Assembly (NCBI GenBank): GCA_002789635.1
Contig: PFTQ01000002.1
Location: 1-32,201, forward strand
DNA from: Candidatus Aenigmarchaeota archaeon CG_4_9_14_3_um_filter_37_18
GTDB taxonomy: Archaea > Aenigmatarchaeota > Aenigmatarchaeia > CG10238-14
Reading direction: 5' to 3'
DNA length: 32,201 nt
The notes under the pieces were generated by a model. That model saw only the letters and a list, made by a program, of their open reading frames with translations, made no database searches and was not told the origin of the DNA. The stretch's first letter is position 1; the number at the start of each line of letters is the position of its first letter. Of the stretch, positions 15,954-24,159 are shown piece after piece. The position numbers were made by a program, and so were the translations under genes.

Positions 15954-16190
15954 TCACTTCATTTCTTTCAGTCTTTTCTCTATCTCTTGCTTTTCTAAAT
16001 CAATTTCTTTAAGTTCTGCTTCAAGGATTTTCTTTTCTTCTTCTTTTGTTAGAGTTACCTGTCTTCTAAATCCAAAACCTCTTCCGTAACCTTTACCAAA
16101 TCCTCTTCGCATTCCACAACCACAAGGTCCAAACCCTCTTCCTGTAAGAGGTCCTTGTCCTAATGGTCCTGTTCCATCCATTCCTGGCAC
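15954..16190 (-). CDS. DUF5320-family protein
   Basis: 78 residues from the chosen GTG start, giving the family N-terminus MPGMDGTGPLGQGPLTGRGFGPC. A Gly/Arg/Phe-rich segment follows (CGCGMRRGFGKGYGRGFGFRRQ), then a Lys/Glu coiled-coil tail. An ATG at 16205 is in frame, but GGAGGTG (16203-16197) would lie inside that extension and sits exactly 6 nt before the GTG, so the shorter form is preferred. The function of DUF5320 is unknown; it usually accompanies DUF134 and iron or sulfur proteins. It is the first gene of the minus-strand cluster, with two operator palindromes in its leader. Confidence 0.85.
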   Translation of the reverse strand: MPGMDGTGPLGQGPLTGRGFGPCGCGMRRGFGKGYGRGFGFRRQVTLTKEEEKKILEAELKEIDLEKQEIEKRLKEMK

Positions 16191-16206
16191 ATTTTTCACC
16201 TCCATT

Positions 16207-16222
16207 ATGAATTAGTATTCAT
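16207..16222. promoter_or_regulatory. Palindromic operator, promoter-proximal to DUF5320
   Basis: ATGAATTAGTATTCAT, with 6-bp arms around 4 bp. It directly precedes the GGAGGTG ribosome-binding site of the DUF5320 gene and is one of three RTGAAT-N4-ATTCAT sites in this cluster. Confidence 0.7.
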
Positions 16223-16230
16223 TATTTATA

Positions 16231-16246
16231 GTGAATATATATTCAT
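16231..16246. promoter_or_regulatory. Palindromic operator, distal to DUF5320
   Basis: GTGAATATATATTCAT. Its spacing from the proximal site is 24 bp start to start, slightly more than two helical turns. The TATA-like GTTTAAATACT (minus strand, about 16250-16260) lies just beyond, so a bound protein would block the promoter. Confidence 0.7.
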
Positions 16247-16260
16247 AATAGTATTTAAAC

Positions 16261-16417
16261 TTATTGATTCAGAAGAAGTGATATTCTCTTGACAAATCTT
16301 CATTTTCTCAACCTTCAAGCAAATGCGGGTAAGTAAAAAGCAGAAAATTTGAACGCTGAGTATGTTTAGAGTTGAGTTATTATTTTAATGGTTGAGTTAA
16401 AATGACGAGATTTTTGC
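16261..16417 (+). repeat. Dispersed intergenic repeat, copy C
   Basis: Third copy. Shared blocks: TATTGATTC, AAATCTTCATTTTC, TTCAAGCAAAT, GGGTAAG, GCAGAAAATTTGAACGCT, GAGTTGAGTTATTATTTTAA, GTTAAAATGACGAGATTTTTG. It lacks about 22 bp present in copy A between the TTTTAATGGTT and GAGTTAAAATG blocks. It separates the DUF5320 promoter from the helicase gene. Its 3' part is read through by a spurious in-frame extension of the helicase ORF. Confidence 0.65.
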
Positions 16418-16494
16418 AGAGAGAAATAATATTCAGATGTCGCAATCACCAACATTCTATTTATTTGACAAGCAACAATTCTTCTATCAATTGC

Positions 16495-18057
16495 ATGTTG
16501 CCTAAAAACATAGAGATAAACGACAAGTTCAAGGAGTCTCTCGGGTTAATGGAAAGCACGAGTAAAAATATCTTTATTACCGGCAAGGCTGGAACAGGGA
16601 AATCAACTCTTCTTAATTATTTCAGAAGCCTGACGGATAAGAAGCTGGCCGTGCTTGCGCCAACAGGAGTCGCTGCAATCAACATTGACGGGCAAACCAT
16701 ACACTCTTTCTTCAGGTTCAAGCCAGATGTAAACCTAAGCTCAATAAAGAAATACAAAGGCTCAGGCGGGGAAATCTACAGAAGAATCGAAACTATTGTT
16801 ATAGACGAAATCTCCATGGTGAGGGCAGACCTGCTTGACTGCATAGACAAGTTTCTGAGAATCAATGGAAAAGATTCAGGAAAGCCTTTCGGCGGAGTCC
16901 AGATGATTTTTTTCGGCGACCTCTATCAGCTGCCGCCAGTCGTAAGGAGCGAGGAAAAAGAAATATTCAAGAGCCATTACAAGAGCCAGTATTTCTTTGA
17001 CGCAAAAGTGTTCGACAGCCTTGAAATGGAATTCATAGAGCTGGAAAAGATATACCGCCAGAAAGATGAGAAATTCATCAGAATCCTGAATTCCATAAGG
17101 AACAATTCCATAGATGAAAGCCAGTTGAAATTAGTGAACGAAAGAGTCAAGCCGGACTTTAAGATATATCTGAAAGACATTTACATGCAATTAACCACGA
17201 CAAACAAATTGTCTGCGGAAATAAACGAAGGGGAGTTGTCCAAAATAAGAAGCCCGCTTCTCAGCTACGAAGGAAAAATAAAAGGCAATTTCGAAAAACA
17301 CTATCTCCCGACTGAAATCAGCCTGAAGCTTAAGGTTAACTCGCAAATAATGCTTGTAAATAATGATCCTAACGGCAGATGGGTAAACGGCACTGTCGGG
17401 AAAATAATTGGCATTGAAAAAGATGCGAAAGAAAATGATTCAATTATTGTGGAAGTTCTGAACGGGGATAAAGTAAATGTGGCCCCATATACATGGAAGG
17501 TATCAGAACTCTATTATAATAATGACACCAGCATGTTGGACTCAAGGGCAATCGGATCCTTCACCCAATATCCTATAAAACTTGCGTGGGCCATCACCAT
17601 ACACAAAAGCCAAGGAAAAACATTTGACAGGGTTGTCATAGATATAGGCAGCGGAACTTTCACTTCCGGCCAGGTTTATGTTGCTTTGAGCAGATGCATT
17701 AGCTTGGATGGGATTGTGCTGAAAAAACCGATACAGAAAAGGCATATCTTCATGGACTGGAAGATCGTCAATTTTATTACAAAATACCAGTACAAGCTGT
17801 CTGATAAAAGATGCTCCCTTGATAAAAAAATGAAAATCATTCAAAACGCCATTAAAAATAAATCAAAGCTTGATATTGTATACTTGAAATCAAAGGATGA
17901 AAAATCCAAGAGAATTATAGAGCCTATTTCAGTCGGCAAGATGGAATATATGGGAAAGCCCTATTTTGGAGTTGAAGGCTTCTGTTCTGAAAGGCAAGGA
18001 ATGAGGGTTTTCCGCGTTGACAAAATATTGGATATAAAGGAACTCGCCCCTGAGTAA
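16495..18057 (+). CDS. Pif1-type SF1B DNA helicase with C-terminal WYL domain
   Basis: 520 residues from the ATG at 16495. The frame is open further upstream, but that part lies in repeat copy C. Walker A is ITGKAGTGKST, Walker B is VIDEISMV, and motif III is FFGDLYQLPPV. The later helicase motifs are WAITIHKSQGKTFDRVVID and GQVYVALSRC. This is the RecD/Pif1 pattern of 5'-3' helicases that resolve G-quadruplexes, forks and R-loops. The last ~70 residues, IIEPISVGKMEYMGKPYFGVEGFC...RVFRVDKI, form a WYL domain, a known partner of some bacterial Pif1 proteins that binds nucleic acid. No partner genes are adjacent. Confidence 0.9.
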   Translation: MLPKNIEINDKFKESLGLMESTSKNIFITGKAGTGKSTLLNYFRSLTDKKLAVLAPTGVAAINIDGQTIHSFFRFKPDVNLSSIKKYKGSGGEIYRRIETIVIDEISMVRADLLDCIDKFLRINGKDSGKPFGGVQMIFFGDLYQLPPVVRSEEKEIFKSHYKSQYFFDAKVFDSLEMEFIELEKIYRQKDEKFIRILNSIRNNSIDESQLKLVNERVKPDFKIYLKDIYMQLTTTNKLSAEINEGELSKIRSPLLSYEGKIKGNFEKHYLPTEISLKLKVNSQIMLVNNDPNGRWVNGTVGKIIGIEKDAKENDSIIVEVLNGDKVNVAPYTWKVSELYYNNDTSMLDSRAIGSFTQYPIKLAWAITIHKSQGKTFDRVVIDIGSGTFTSGQVYVALSRCISLDGIVLKKPIQKRHIFMDWKIVNFITKYQYKLSDKRCSLDKKMKIIQNAIKNKSKLDIVYLKSKDEKSKRIIEPISVGKMEYMGKPYFGVEGFCSERQGMRVFRVDKILDIKELAPE

Positions 18058-18124
18058 CTGTTTTCTGGCATTTATCTATGGTTTATTTGGGCTTGGTTTG
18101 AAGATGCATTTGATCAATAAAACT

Positions 18125-18131
18125 CTTTATA
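18125..18131 (+). promoter_or_regulatory. TATA box of the CCA-adding enzyme gene
   Basis: CTTTATA ends 22 bp before the ATG at 18154, with no ribosome-binding site between, indicating a leaderless mRNA. Confidence 0.45.
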
Positions 18132-18153
18132 CAAAAACTAACAATAATTAATT

Positions 18154-19581
18154 ATGACATCCCAAAAAATGAGAGAAATACTGAATGACGTCCTAAAGAA
18201 AATCAGGCCGACATTAGACCAAAGAAAAAAATTCAACGAGCTTAGCAAGAAGATACTCGAAGTGACCAATGAAAAAATGTCAAAGTTCCGGGGAAGAGCT
18301 ATCATCGCAGGGTCATTGACAAGAGACACATGGCTCCCATCAAAGAATGAATTCGACGTGTTCATAATATTCCCAAAAGACCTATCAGAAGAAAGCCTTG
18401 AGGAGTATGGACTGAAAATCGGAAAAAATGTGATTGAAGTATTAGGAGGGACTTGGAGAATAGAATATGCCCAGCATCCATATGTCAGAGGCAGCATAGG
18501 CGATGTTGATGTGGATATAGTCCCTTGTTATGAGGTGAAGTCTGGAGAGGAAATACAGTCAGCAGTCGACAGGACACCTTTCCATGTAAAATACCTAGAC
18601 AAGAAGCTGCCTAGGCAACTGTCAGATGATGTCAGGTTGCTGAAAGCCTTTCTAAAAGCAAACGAAATCTACGGGGCGGATACAAAGACTGAAGGATTCT
18701 CAGGCTACATTTGTGAATTACTTATCATTAACTATGGCAGGTTTGAAAGCGTTCTAAGAGCTATCAACGACTGGAAACCAGAAGAAATCATTGACGTGGA
18801 GAAATACTGGGATGAAAAGGATTACAAAAAACTAAGGAAAAAATTCAAAGAGGAAATACTCATAATCATTGACCCCGTGGATAAGAATAGAAATGCTGCC
18901 GCAGCGATATCACCAGAAAACTTCTACAAATTCAAAAAAATCGCAAAACAATTCCTAAAAGAGCCGGATGCAGAAATGTTCTTCAAAAAACCCATTCAGC
19001 CACTGACAAAAAAAGAGCTAGAGCTGCAGATGCAAAACCGCGGGACGGAATTGCTGCTCGTTAAGTTTGGAAAGCCTGATGTTGTGCCAGACATTCTCTG
19101 GCCGCAGTTGAGAAGAGCAACCAAAAGGCTGGAAGGAATACTTCATGAATACGAATTCACTGTGCATAGAAGCGATTGCTGGTCGAATGAAAAAGATTCC
19201 TGCGCAATAATTCTGGAAATGGAAATTAGCAGACTCCCTCTAATCAATGAGAAAGTTGGCCCTTATGTTTGGAAGGAAGAAAACTCAAGGGATTTCATCA
19301 AGAAATATGAAAGCGTTGCAATAAACGGGCCTTATATTCGAGAAAATGCGTGGAGAGTGGAAATCAAAAGAAAGTGGAAATCCGCGCTTGGGAAATTAAA
19401 AGATACTCTAAGCGACAAAGAAAAAATCCTGAAATCAAAAGGCCTGCCAAATTATATTGCGAGCGAGATTGTAGAGAGTTTTGAAGTATTTGAGAATGAA
19501 AAAATAAGCGAGATGTTAAAGGATAAGGAATTCGCTGTATTTTTGAGAAAGTATTTTGAGAAGGAGAAATTAGGTGTTTGA
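18154..19581 (+). CDS. cca: CCA-adding enzyme (archaeal class I tRNA nucleotidyltransferase)
   Basis: 475 residues, close to archaeal homologues. It adds the 3' CCA to tRNAs, which is needed here because none of the three tRNA genes encodes CCA. The nucleotidyltransferase signature is GSLTRDTWLPSKNEFDVFIIF (GS followed by two acidic metal ligands), with the third acid in DVDVDIVPCY. VDRTPFHVKYLD and the central helices match the rest of the family. The C-terminal part (about 290-475) matches the tRNA-binding tail domain. The stop overlaps the ribosome-binding region of the following membrane-protein gene. Confidence 0.95.
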   Translation: MTSQKMREILNDVLKKIRPTLDQRKKFNELSKKILEVTNEKMSKFRGRAIIAGSLTRDTWLPSKNEFDVFIIFPKDLSEESLEEYGLKIGKNVIEVLGGTWRIEYAQHPYVRGSIGDVDVDIVPCYEVKSGEEIQSAVDRTPFHVKYLDKKLPRQLSDDVRLLKAFLKANEIYGADTKTEGFSGYICELLIINYGRFESVLRAINDWKPEEIIDVEKYWDEKDYKKLRKKFKEEILIIIDPVDKNRNAAAAISPENFYKFKKIAKQFLKEPDAEMFFKKPIQPLTKKELELQMQNRGTELLLVKFGKPDVVPDILWPQLRRATKRLEGILHEYEFTVHRSDCWSNEKDSCAIILEMEISRLPLINEKVGPYVWKEENSRDFIKKYESVAINGPYIRENAWRVEIKRKWKSALGKLKDTLSDKEKILKSKGLPNYIASEIVESFEVFENEKISEMLKDKEFAVFLRKYFEKEKLGV

Positions 19582-19582
19582 T

Positions 19583-19924
19583 ATGAATGTAAAAGAATTT
19601 TTGAAACCCAATGTAAAGAAAATTATATTATTTCTTATCATGTTCGCATTATTGGCCTTCTTGTCTTTTAAATTAGGAAGAGTCTACGAAGATCCTTACA
19701 AATATATTCCAGAGTATATGAGACCGGTTGGTGGATTGCTTCTTTATAAATTGAACCCAATCTTATGGTTACCCGCTCCGCTATTTTCGCAGACACATAA
19801 TTATATAGAACATTGGCCTGTTGACAGCAACGAAATAGAAATTTCAAGCATTATTTATTGGCTAATTATTTCATACTTGATTTCATGCTCAATATTTTGG
19901 ATCTACAAGAAGGTGAAACCATGA
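19583..19924 (+). CDS. Small membrane protein, two predicted helices
   Basis: 113 residues. ATG at 19583 is chosen because AGGTG (19572-19576) lies 6 nt upstream; an in-frame GTG at 19574 lies within that site. Hydrophobic helices are at about 12-30 (KKIILFLIMFALLAFLSF) and 87-106 (IIYWLIISYLISCSIFWIY). The ~55-residue segment between them, containing NYIEHWPVDSNE, is probably extracytoplasmic. No family is recognised. Its TGA overlaps the ATG of the MEMO1-like gene (ATGA), so the two are coupled. A functional link to MEMO1 is not obvious. Confidence 0.65.
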   Translation: MNVKEFLKPNVKKIILFLIMFALLAFLSFKLGRVYEDPYKYIPEYMRPVGGLLLYKLNPILWLPAPLFSQTHNYIEHWPVDSNEIEISSIIYWLIISYLISCSIFWIYKKVKP

Positions 19925-20748
19925 TCCGCCCGCCAGCAGTAGCAGGAATGTTTTATGAGATAGACCCCGAGAGATTGAAAAAACAAATCAAAGGTTGTTT
20001 TACTCGAGGTTTAGGGAAGGAAAAAATTCAAGAGCAAAGCTTCAAAGCATGTGTTGCCCCTCACGCAGGATACCTTTACTCAGGCCCAATTGCCGCCCAT
20101 GTTTACTCAAGAATCAAAAAAGCCAACTATATTATTCTCGGGTCCAACCACCATCCTATAGGGAATAAATACGCGATGGGATCAGGAGAGTGGAAAACTC
20201 CTTTAGGCGGAGTGAAAGTGAATAAAAAAGTTGCAGAACAACTGATGAAATGCCCTTTGCTAAAAAATGACCCAATCTCTCACCAGCCAGAACATTCAAT
20301 CGAAGTCCAACTTCCTTTTCTGCAATATCGCTTTGGCAATGATTTTAGTTTTGTCCCGATCGCTATCAGCAATGATTATCCCAGTCGTGATTTCCTTGAA
20401 GAATGCAGAATCTTAGGCGAAGCTATTGCTGATGTAATCAAAAAACAGAAAGATGACTGGATTGTTATTGCATCGTCTGATTTCTCGCATTATGTCCCAT
20501 ATGAATATGCTTATCAAATCGACAAATGGGTAATTGAAAGTATTGTTGGATTAGACGAGGAAGAATTTTTCAGCAGGGTTCAAGAGAGAGATGTGAGTGT
20601 TTGCGGGTTTGGCGGGATTGCTGTTTGCATGGTCGCTGCTAAGAAGCTTGGCTCTAAAAAAGGTGAGTTGTTGAAATACGCTACATCTGGGGACGTGATT
20701 GGAGATAAAAACAGTGTTGTAGGCTACGGGAGCATAATAATAAAATAA
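19921..20748 (+). CDS. MEMO1-family protein (AmmeMemoRadiSam protein B)
   Basis: 275 residues from the ATG at 19921, which is preceded by AGGTGAAACC and gives the family N-terminus MIRPPAVAGMFYE; an upstream in-frame extension lies inside the membrane-protein gene and is rejected. MEMO1 has a class III dioxygenase-like fold. The conserved metal-site residues appear in VAPHAGYLYSG, GSNHHPIG, SSDFSHYVPYEYA and VCGFGGIAV. In many microbes it is encoded with AMMECR1 and a radical SAM protein; neither is adjacent here. Copper or redox roles have been proposed for the family. It is coupled to the preceding membrane-protein gene. Confidence 0.93.
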   Translation: MIRPPAVAGMFYEIDPERLKKQIKGCFTRGLGKEKIQEQSFKACVAPHAGYLYSGPIAAHVYSRIKKANYIILGSNHHPIGNKYAMGSGEWKTPLGGVKVNKKVAEQLMKCPLLKNDPISHQPEHSIEVQLPFLQYRFGNDFSFVPIAISNDYPSRDFLEECRILGEAIADVIKKQKDDWIVIASSDFSHYVPYEYAYQIDKWVIESIVGLDEEEFFSRVQERDVSVCGFGGIAVCMVAAKKLGSKKGELLKYATSGDVIGDKNSVVGYGSIIIK

Positions 20749-20758
20749 AAAGAAAAAA

Positions 20759-20941
20759 CTAGTCCAATAAACTATTCTCGATATCTGATGTGTCCATGTT
20801 GTCAACTGCTTGGTCTAATTCATTGTCAATTGCATCATAGGCTTGATTTTCTGGTGTTTTTTGGGTATCAGCTGTTTTTGTGCAACCAGAGAAATAAACC
20901 ATTAGCAATACTAGCATCAATCCTACTAACATTAATTTCAC
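20759..20941 (-). CDS. Small predicted lipoprotein
   Basis: 60 residues with a GTG start. The N-terminal hydrophobic helix (LMLVGLMLVLLMVYFSGC) ends in a lipobox-like FSGC, so the mature chain would begin at Cys20. The remaining ~40 residues are acidic and disordered-looking (ENQAYDAIDNELDQAVDNMDTSD). It begins 7 bp after the cysteine-repeat secreted protein on the same strand, so the two are probably coexpressed surface proteins. No known family. Confidence 0.65.
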   Translation of the reverse strand: MKLMLVGLMLVLLMVYFSGCTKTADTQKTPENQAYDAIDNELDQAVDNMDTSDIENSLLD

Positions 20942-20948
20942 GGATCAC

Positions 20949-21947
20949 TCACACTCCTGCACCAGCATTCTGGCCTTCGTTTGGATTATTTGCTCCATCA
21001 ACTACATCCGGATTTGCATTTACCGTAGTTTCTGTTGGAACAGTTGTTTCTGTTGCTATTTGGGTAGTAGTTGTTTTCTGCCCTTGATTAACACGCTCTT
21101 TTACTATATTAGAGTCTTGATTCTGGTTCTTGACTGCATTTATAGCAACCCTTCTTTCTTCGACCTTTTTGGCTATTGTATCAAAATTTTGGATTGCTTT
21201 TTTGATTTTCACGCATTTTTCTGAATTAAGATTTTCCTTGCAGAATTCCTTTGTTGTTGTGACTATGAATTCCCTGCATTTTTCTGAATTCTGGTTATCA
21301 TTGCACCAATCCTTCAAAGCATTCCTGCATCTTGTGTCATCCATGTTATCTTGGCAGTAATCCCTGAATAATTCTTTGCATTTTTCATCGTCCGGATTAT
21401 TCTTGCAATAATCACCAGCCCCCTGCTTGCATTTTTCATTTTCTGGATTTTCGCTACAGTAGTCTTTTACCTTTTCGTTAAGCTCTAAAGGTTGAATTGA
21501 CCTCGGGGCTTCGACCATGTACAAGTTGAAAGTTCCGCTAAGGTCAAGAGTCCCAGCCCACACTTCCATTTTCATATCCTGATTCATGAACGATGTGAGG
21601 CTTAAAGACCCTACTGGCTGGTCGCTCACTTTATCGCCAGAGATTGAGTATATGTCTGCTGCTAATTTTCCCTCTTCTATCACAACGTTTTTTAGCCTGT
21701 ATTTAACTTCGTCCATCACAAAAACTCCGACGTTAAATTCTTTCTCTTCCGCTCCTGTTGCAACTATCGCTCTTGCTACGCCTGCTTTAACCATTCTGAA
21801 TTCCAATGGGTTGTCTGGTGATACTGCTATCCCTTTGCTAAGCGAGCCTATTGACTTAATTCTTGCTTGTGTTTGCACTTCTTCTTGGGATAAGATAGGT
21901 GTCACTATCAATAAAACTATAAACAATGCTATCAATAATCTGTCCAT
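20949..21947 (-). CDS. Secreted protein with tandem CX7-8C repeats
   Basis: 332 residues. The signal peptide is LLIALFIVLLIVTPILSQ, with predicted cleavage near residue 20. Residues ~25-155 form a beta-rich domain of unknown type. Five tandem units of roughly 17-21 residues follow, each DYC-x-x-NP-x-x-EKC-like: DYCSENPENEKC, DYCKNNPDDEKC, DYCQDNMDDTRC, DWCNDNQNSEKC, EFCKENLNSEKC. Each probably holds one short disulfide loop. After a helical segment the C-terminus is a Thr/Asn/Gly-rich tail (TTTTQIATETTVPTETTV), possibly glycosylated. No sortase or transmembrane anchor is visible. GAGGTG lies 5 nt before the ATG. The downstream lipoprotein is likely a partner. Confidence 0.75.
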   Translation of the reverse strand: MDRLLIALFIVLLIVTPILSQEEVQTQARIKSIGSLSKGIAVSPDNPLEFRMVKAGVARAIVATGAEEKEFNVGVFVMDEVKYRLKNVVIEEGKLAADIYSISGDKVSDQPVGSLSLTSFMNQDMKMEVWAGTLDLSGTFNLYMVEAPRSIQPLELNEKVKDYCSENPENEKCKQGAGDYCKNNPDDEKCKELFRDYCQDNMDDTRCRNALKDWCNDNQNSEKCREFIVTTTKEFCKENLNSEKCVKIKKAIQNFDTIAKKVEERRVAINAVKNQNQDSNIVKERVNQGQKTTTTQIATETTVPTETTVNANPDVVDGANNPNEGQNAGAGV

Positions 21948-22063
21948 TAGTCCACCTCGTTATTCATTTAAAATAATATTGATTTTTTGGACTATAAAAA
22001 ATAATAGCCGAAGAAAATCGAATGTGTTAATTCTTTATCTTTTCTCATCCTAAATGAATCATT

Positions 22064-23716
22064 ATGAAAGACATTATACTAAAACATACATTATTGAATG
22101 CAATCCAGTACAGTGGAAAAGCGGATATTGGAGCGGTAGTAGGCAAAGTCCTAGCAGAGAACCCTGAACTAAAGAAAGACATGAAAAAAACAATGGAAGC
22201 AATCAGCCAGACAATAAAAGAAGTCAATTCTTGGGGGTTAAAAAAACAGCAAAAAAAACTCGATGAAATGGGGTTAAAATTAGAGAAAAAACCAAAAGAA
22301 TATAAGCATGAATTGCCGGAATTGCCTAATGCCGATAAAGGAAAAGTCGTGACTGCCTTTCCCCCAGAACCTTCCAAGTATCCGCACATTGGGCATGCCA
22401 AAGCAGCATTAATAAACTATCTTTATGCAAAAAAGTATGATGGTAAATTCATTCTAAGGTTTGAGGATACTAATCCTGAGCTAGCAAAACAAGAATACTA
22501 TGATGCTATTCTTGAAGGATTAAAATGGCTCGGAATAGAATGGGATAAGCTAGACTACATTACTGATCACATGAAAAAATATTATGAAGCAACAGAAGAA
22601 TTAATCAAAGAAAACAAGGCTTATGCCTGTTTCTGCAAGTCAGAACAAATCAAAGAACATAGAAAAAATATGACTGAATGCATGTGCAGAGACAAACAAA
22701 CCCAAGAAAATCTCGGCGATTGGAAAAAAATGTTATCAGGAGAAATACAAGAAGGCGAGGTATCAGTCCGGCTAAAGATATCCATGCAACACAAAAATGC
22801 AGCTATGCGTGACCCATCAATAATGAGAATAATAGACAGACCGCATGTTAGGACTAGGAATAAATATCGGGTCTGGCCCATGTACGACTTCGGAACAACA
22901 CTTATGGATTCATGGGAAGGTGTTACTCATAGAATAAGATCAAAAGAATTCGAAGCAAGAAAAGAGTTGCAAAATTTCATCCAAAAAACACTCGGCTTTC
23001 CAGTGACTTATATTGATGAGATAGCTAGATTTAATCTTGAGGGAGTTGAATCTTCCGGGAGAAAAATAAGAGAGTTAATCGAATCGAAAGAGTTGCTTGG
23101 ATGGGATGACCCTAGACTGACAACACTCATGGCACTAAAAAGGCGGGGATTTCAACCAGAAGCTATTCGAGATTTCCTCCTTGCAACCGGCTTAACAAAA
23201 ACTGAATCCACAATAACATGGGACAAATTTGAAAGTTTTAACCGAAGAGCAATCGAGCCAATTGCAAACCGCTACTTTGCAGTATTCGATCCTTTTGAAA
23301 TCAAAGTCAATGAATCCCCAAAAATAACTCAAGCAAAAGAATACTTGCATCCAGACCATCCAGAAAGAGGCAGCAGGACAATTCCTGTTAATACAAGCAA
23401 GATTTTTATCTCGAAAGATGACTATGAAAAATACAAAGGAAAAAAAGTGAGGCTAATTGGGTTGTTCAACATTGAACTTGAAAAAAATGTTGAGTATGCT
23501 GGGAATGAAATCATTCAAGAAATGCCAAAGATTCAGTGGGTTTCTGAAGATAATATTGAAGTTAGTGTAGTCATGAATGATGGGAGCGAGAAAAAAGGAA
23601 TAGCCGAGCCAGAAGTCATTAGCTTAAAAGTAGATGATATTATTCAATTCCAAAGATTTGGTTTTGTTAGATTGGATGACAAAAGGGGAATGAAATTCTA
23701 CTTTACACACAAATGA
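22064..23716 (+). CDS. gltX: Glutamyl-tRNA synthetase (archaeal/eukaryotic type)
   Basis: 550 residues. The N-terminal ~100-residue helical appendage is typical of archaeal GluRS. The class I HIGH signature is KYPHIGHAKAALINY (about residue 106), and ILRFEDTNPELAKQEYYDAI follows. The KMSKS-equivalent loop is GVESSGRKIRELI, a variant in place of the common SKRKI. The C-terminal beta-barrel anticodon-binding region (from about 400) is of the GlnRS-like type. Archaeal GluRS is generally non-discriminating and also charges tRNA-Gln for the GatDE route; that is family knowledge, not visible here. It lies upstream of the eL8-eS28-eL24 cluster on the same strand. Confidence 0.95.
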   Translation: MKDIILKHTLLNAIQYSGKADIGAVVGKVLAENPELKKDMKKTMEAISQTIKEVNSWGLKKQQKKLDEMGLKLEKKPKEYKHELPELPNADKGKVVTAFPPEPSKYPHIGHAKAALINYLYAKKYDGKFILRFEDTNPELAKQEYYDAILEGLKWLGIEWDKLDYITDHMKKYYEATEELIKENKAYACFCKSEQIKEHRKNMTECMCRDKQTQENLGDWKKMLSGEIQEGEVSVRLKISMQHKNAAMRDPSIMRIIDRPHVRTRNKYRVWPMYDFGTTLMDSWEGVTHRIRSKEFEARKELQNFIQKTLGFPVTYIDEIARFNLEGVESSGRKIRELIESKELLGWDDPRLTTLMALKRRGFQPEAIRDFLLATGLTKTESTITWDKFESFNRRAIEPIANRYFAVFDPFEIKVNESPKITQAKEYLHPDHPERGSRTIPVNTSKIFISKDDYEKYKGKKVRLIGLFNIELEKNVEYAGNEIIQEMPKIQWVSEDNIEVSVVMNDGSEKKGIAEPEVISLKVDDIIQFQRFGFVRLDDKRGMKFYFTHK

Positions 23717-23720
23717 AATA

Positions 23721-23730
23721 CTTATAAATC
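23721..23730 (+). promoter_or_regulatory. TATA box of the eL8-eS28-eL24 operon
   Basis: CTTATAAATC lies 76 bp before the eL8 ATG, leaving a 5' leader of about 45 nt that carries AGGAGGTG. Confidence 0.5.
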
Positions 23731-23796
23731 TTTAAATTCTACACTTGTTAACAAAATAATGAAGGAAGAATCGATCCGAATAGGAGGTGTGATTTG

Positions 23797-24159
23797 ATGA
23801 CTAAATTTGAGGTTCCAAAAGAGATTTCAGACAAGGTTTTACAAACCCTTGAGCTAGCAAAAAACACTGGAAAAATCAGAAAAGGGACAAATGAGACGAC
23901 AAAAAGCATAGAAAGAGGGGAAGCAAAACTAGTAGTGATAGCAGGAGATGTCCAGCCGCCAGAAATAACCATGCATTTGCCAGTCTTGTGCAAAGAGAAA
24001 AAAATTCCTTACGTACACGTTCCTTCTAAAGAGGAATTAGGGAGATCAACTGGAATAAATGTAGGAACAGCCGCAGCAACAATAGTAGAGTCAGGGGAAG
24101 GCAAATCCAATCTAGAAGAAATACTCAAAAAATTGCAAGACTTAAAGAAAGGTGATTAA
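23797..24159 (+). CDS. rpl7ae: Ribosomal protein eL8 (L7Ae)
   Basis: 120 residues from the ATG at 23797. AGGAGGTG (23782-23789) lies 7 nt upstream and decides the start over an in-frame TTG at 23794. L7Ae binds kink-turns in 23S rRNA and, in archaea, box C/D and H/ACA guide RNAs and RNase P. Conserved segments are [49 protein letters not shown] and [12 protein letters not shown]. It heads the typical archaeal eL8-eS28-eL24 cluster. The TAA stop is directly followed, in the same frame, by the eS28 coding sequence. Confidence 0.97.
   Translation: MTKFEVPKEISDKVLQTLELAKNTGKIRKGTNETTKSIERGEAKLVVIAGDVQPPEITMHLPVLCKEKKIPYVHVPSKEELGRSTGINVGTAAATIVESGEGKSNLEEILKKLQDLKKGD

Noticed and set aside
16402..16494. 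N-terminal extension of the Pif1 helicase
   Set aside because: These codons come from repeat copy C and do not resemble helicase; the ATG at 16495 precedes the conserved region.
19858..19920. N-terminal extension of the MEMO1-like protein
   Set aside because: It lies inside the membrane-protein gene; the ATG at 19921 has an AGGTGA site and matches the family N-terminus.
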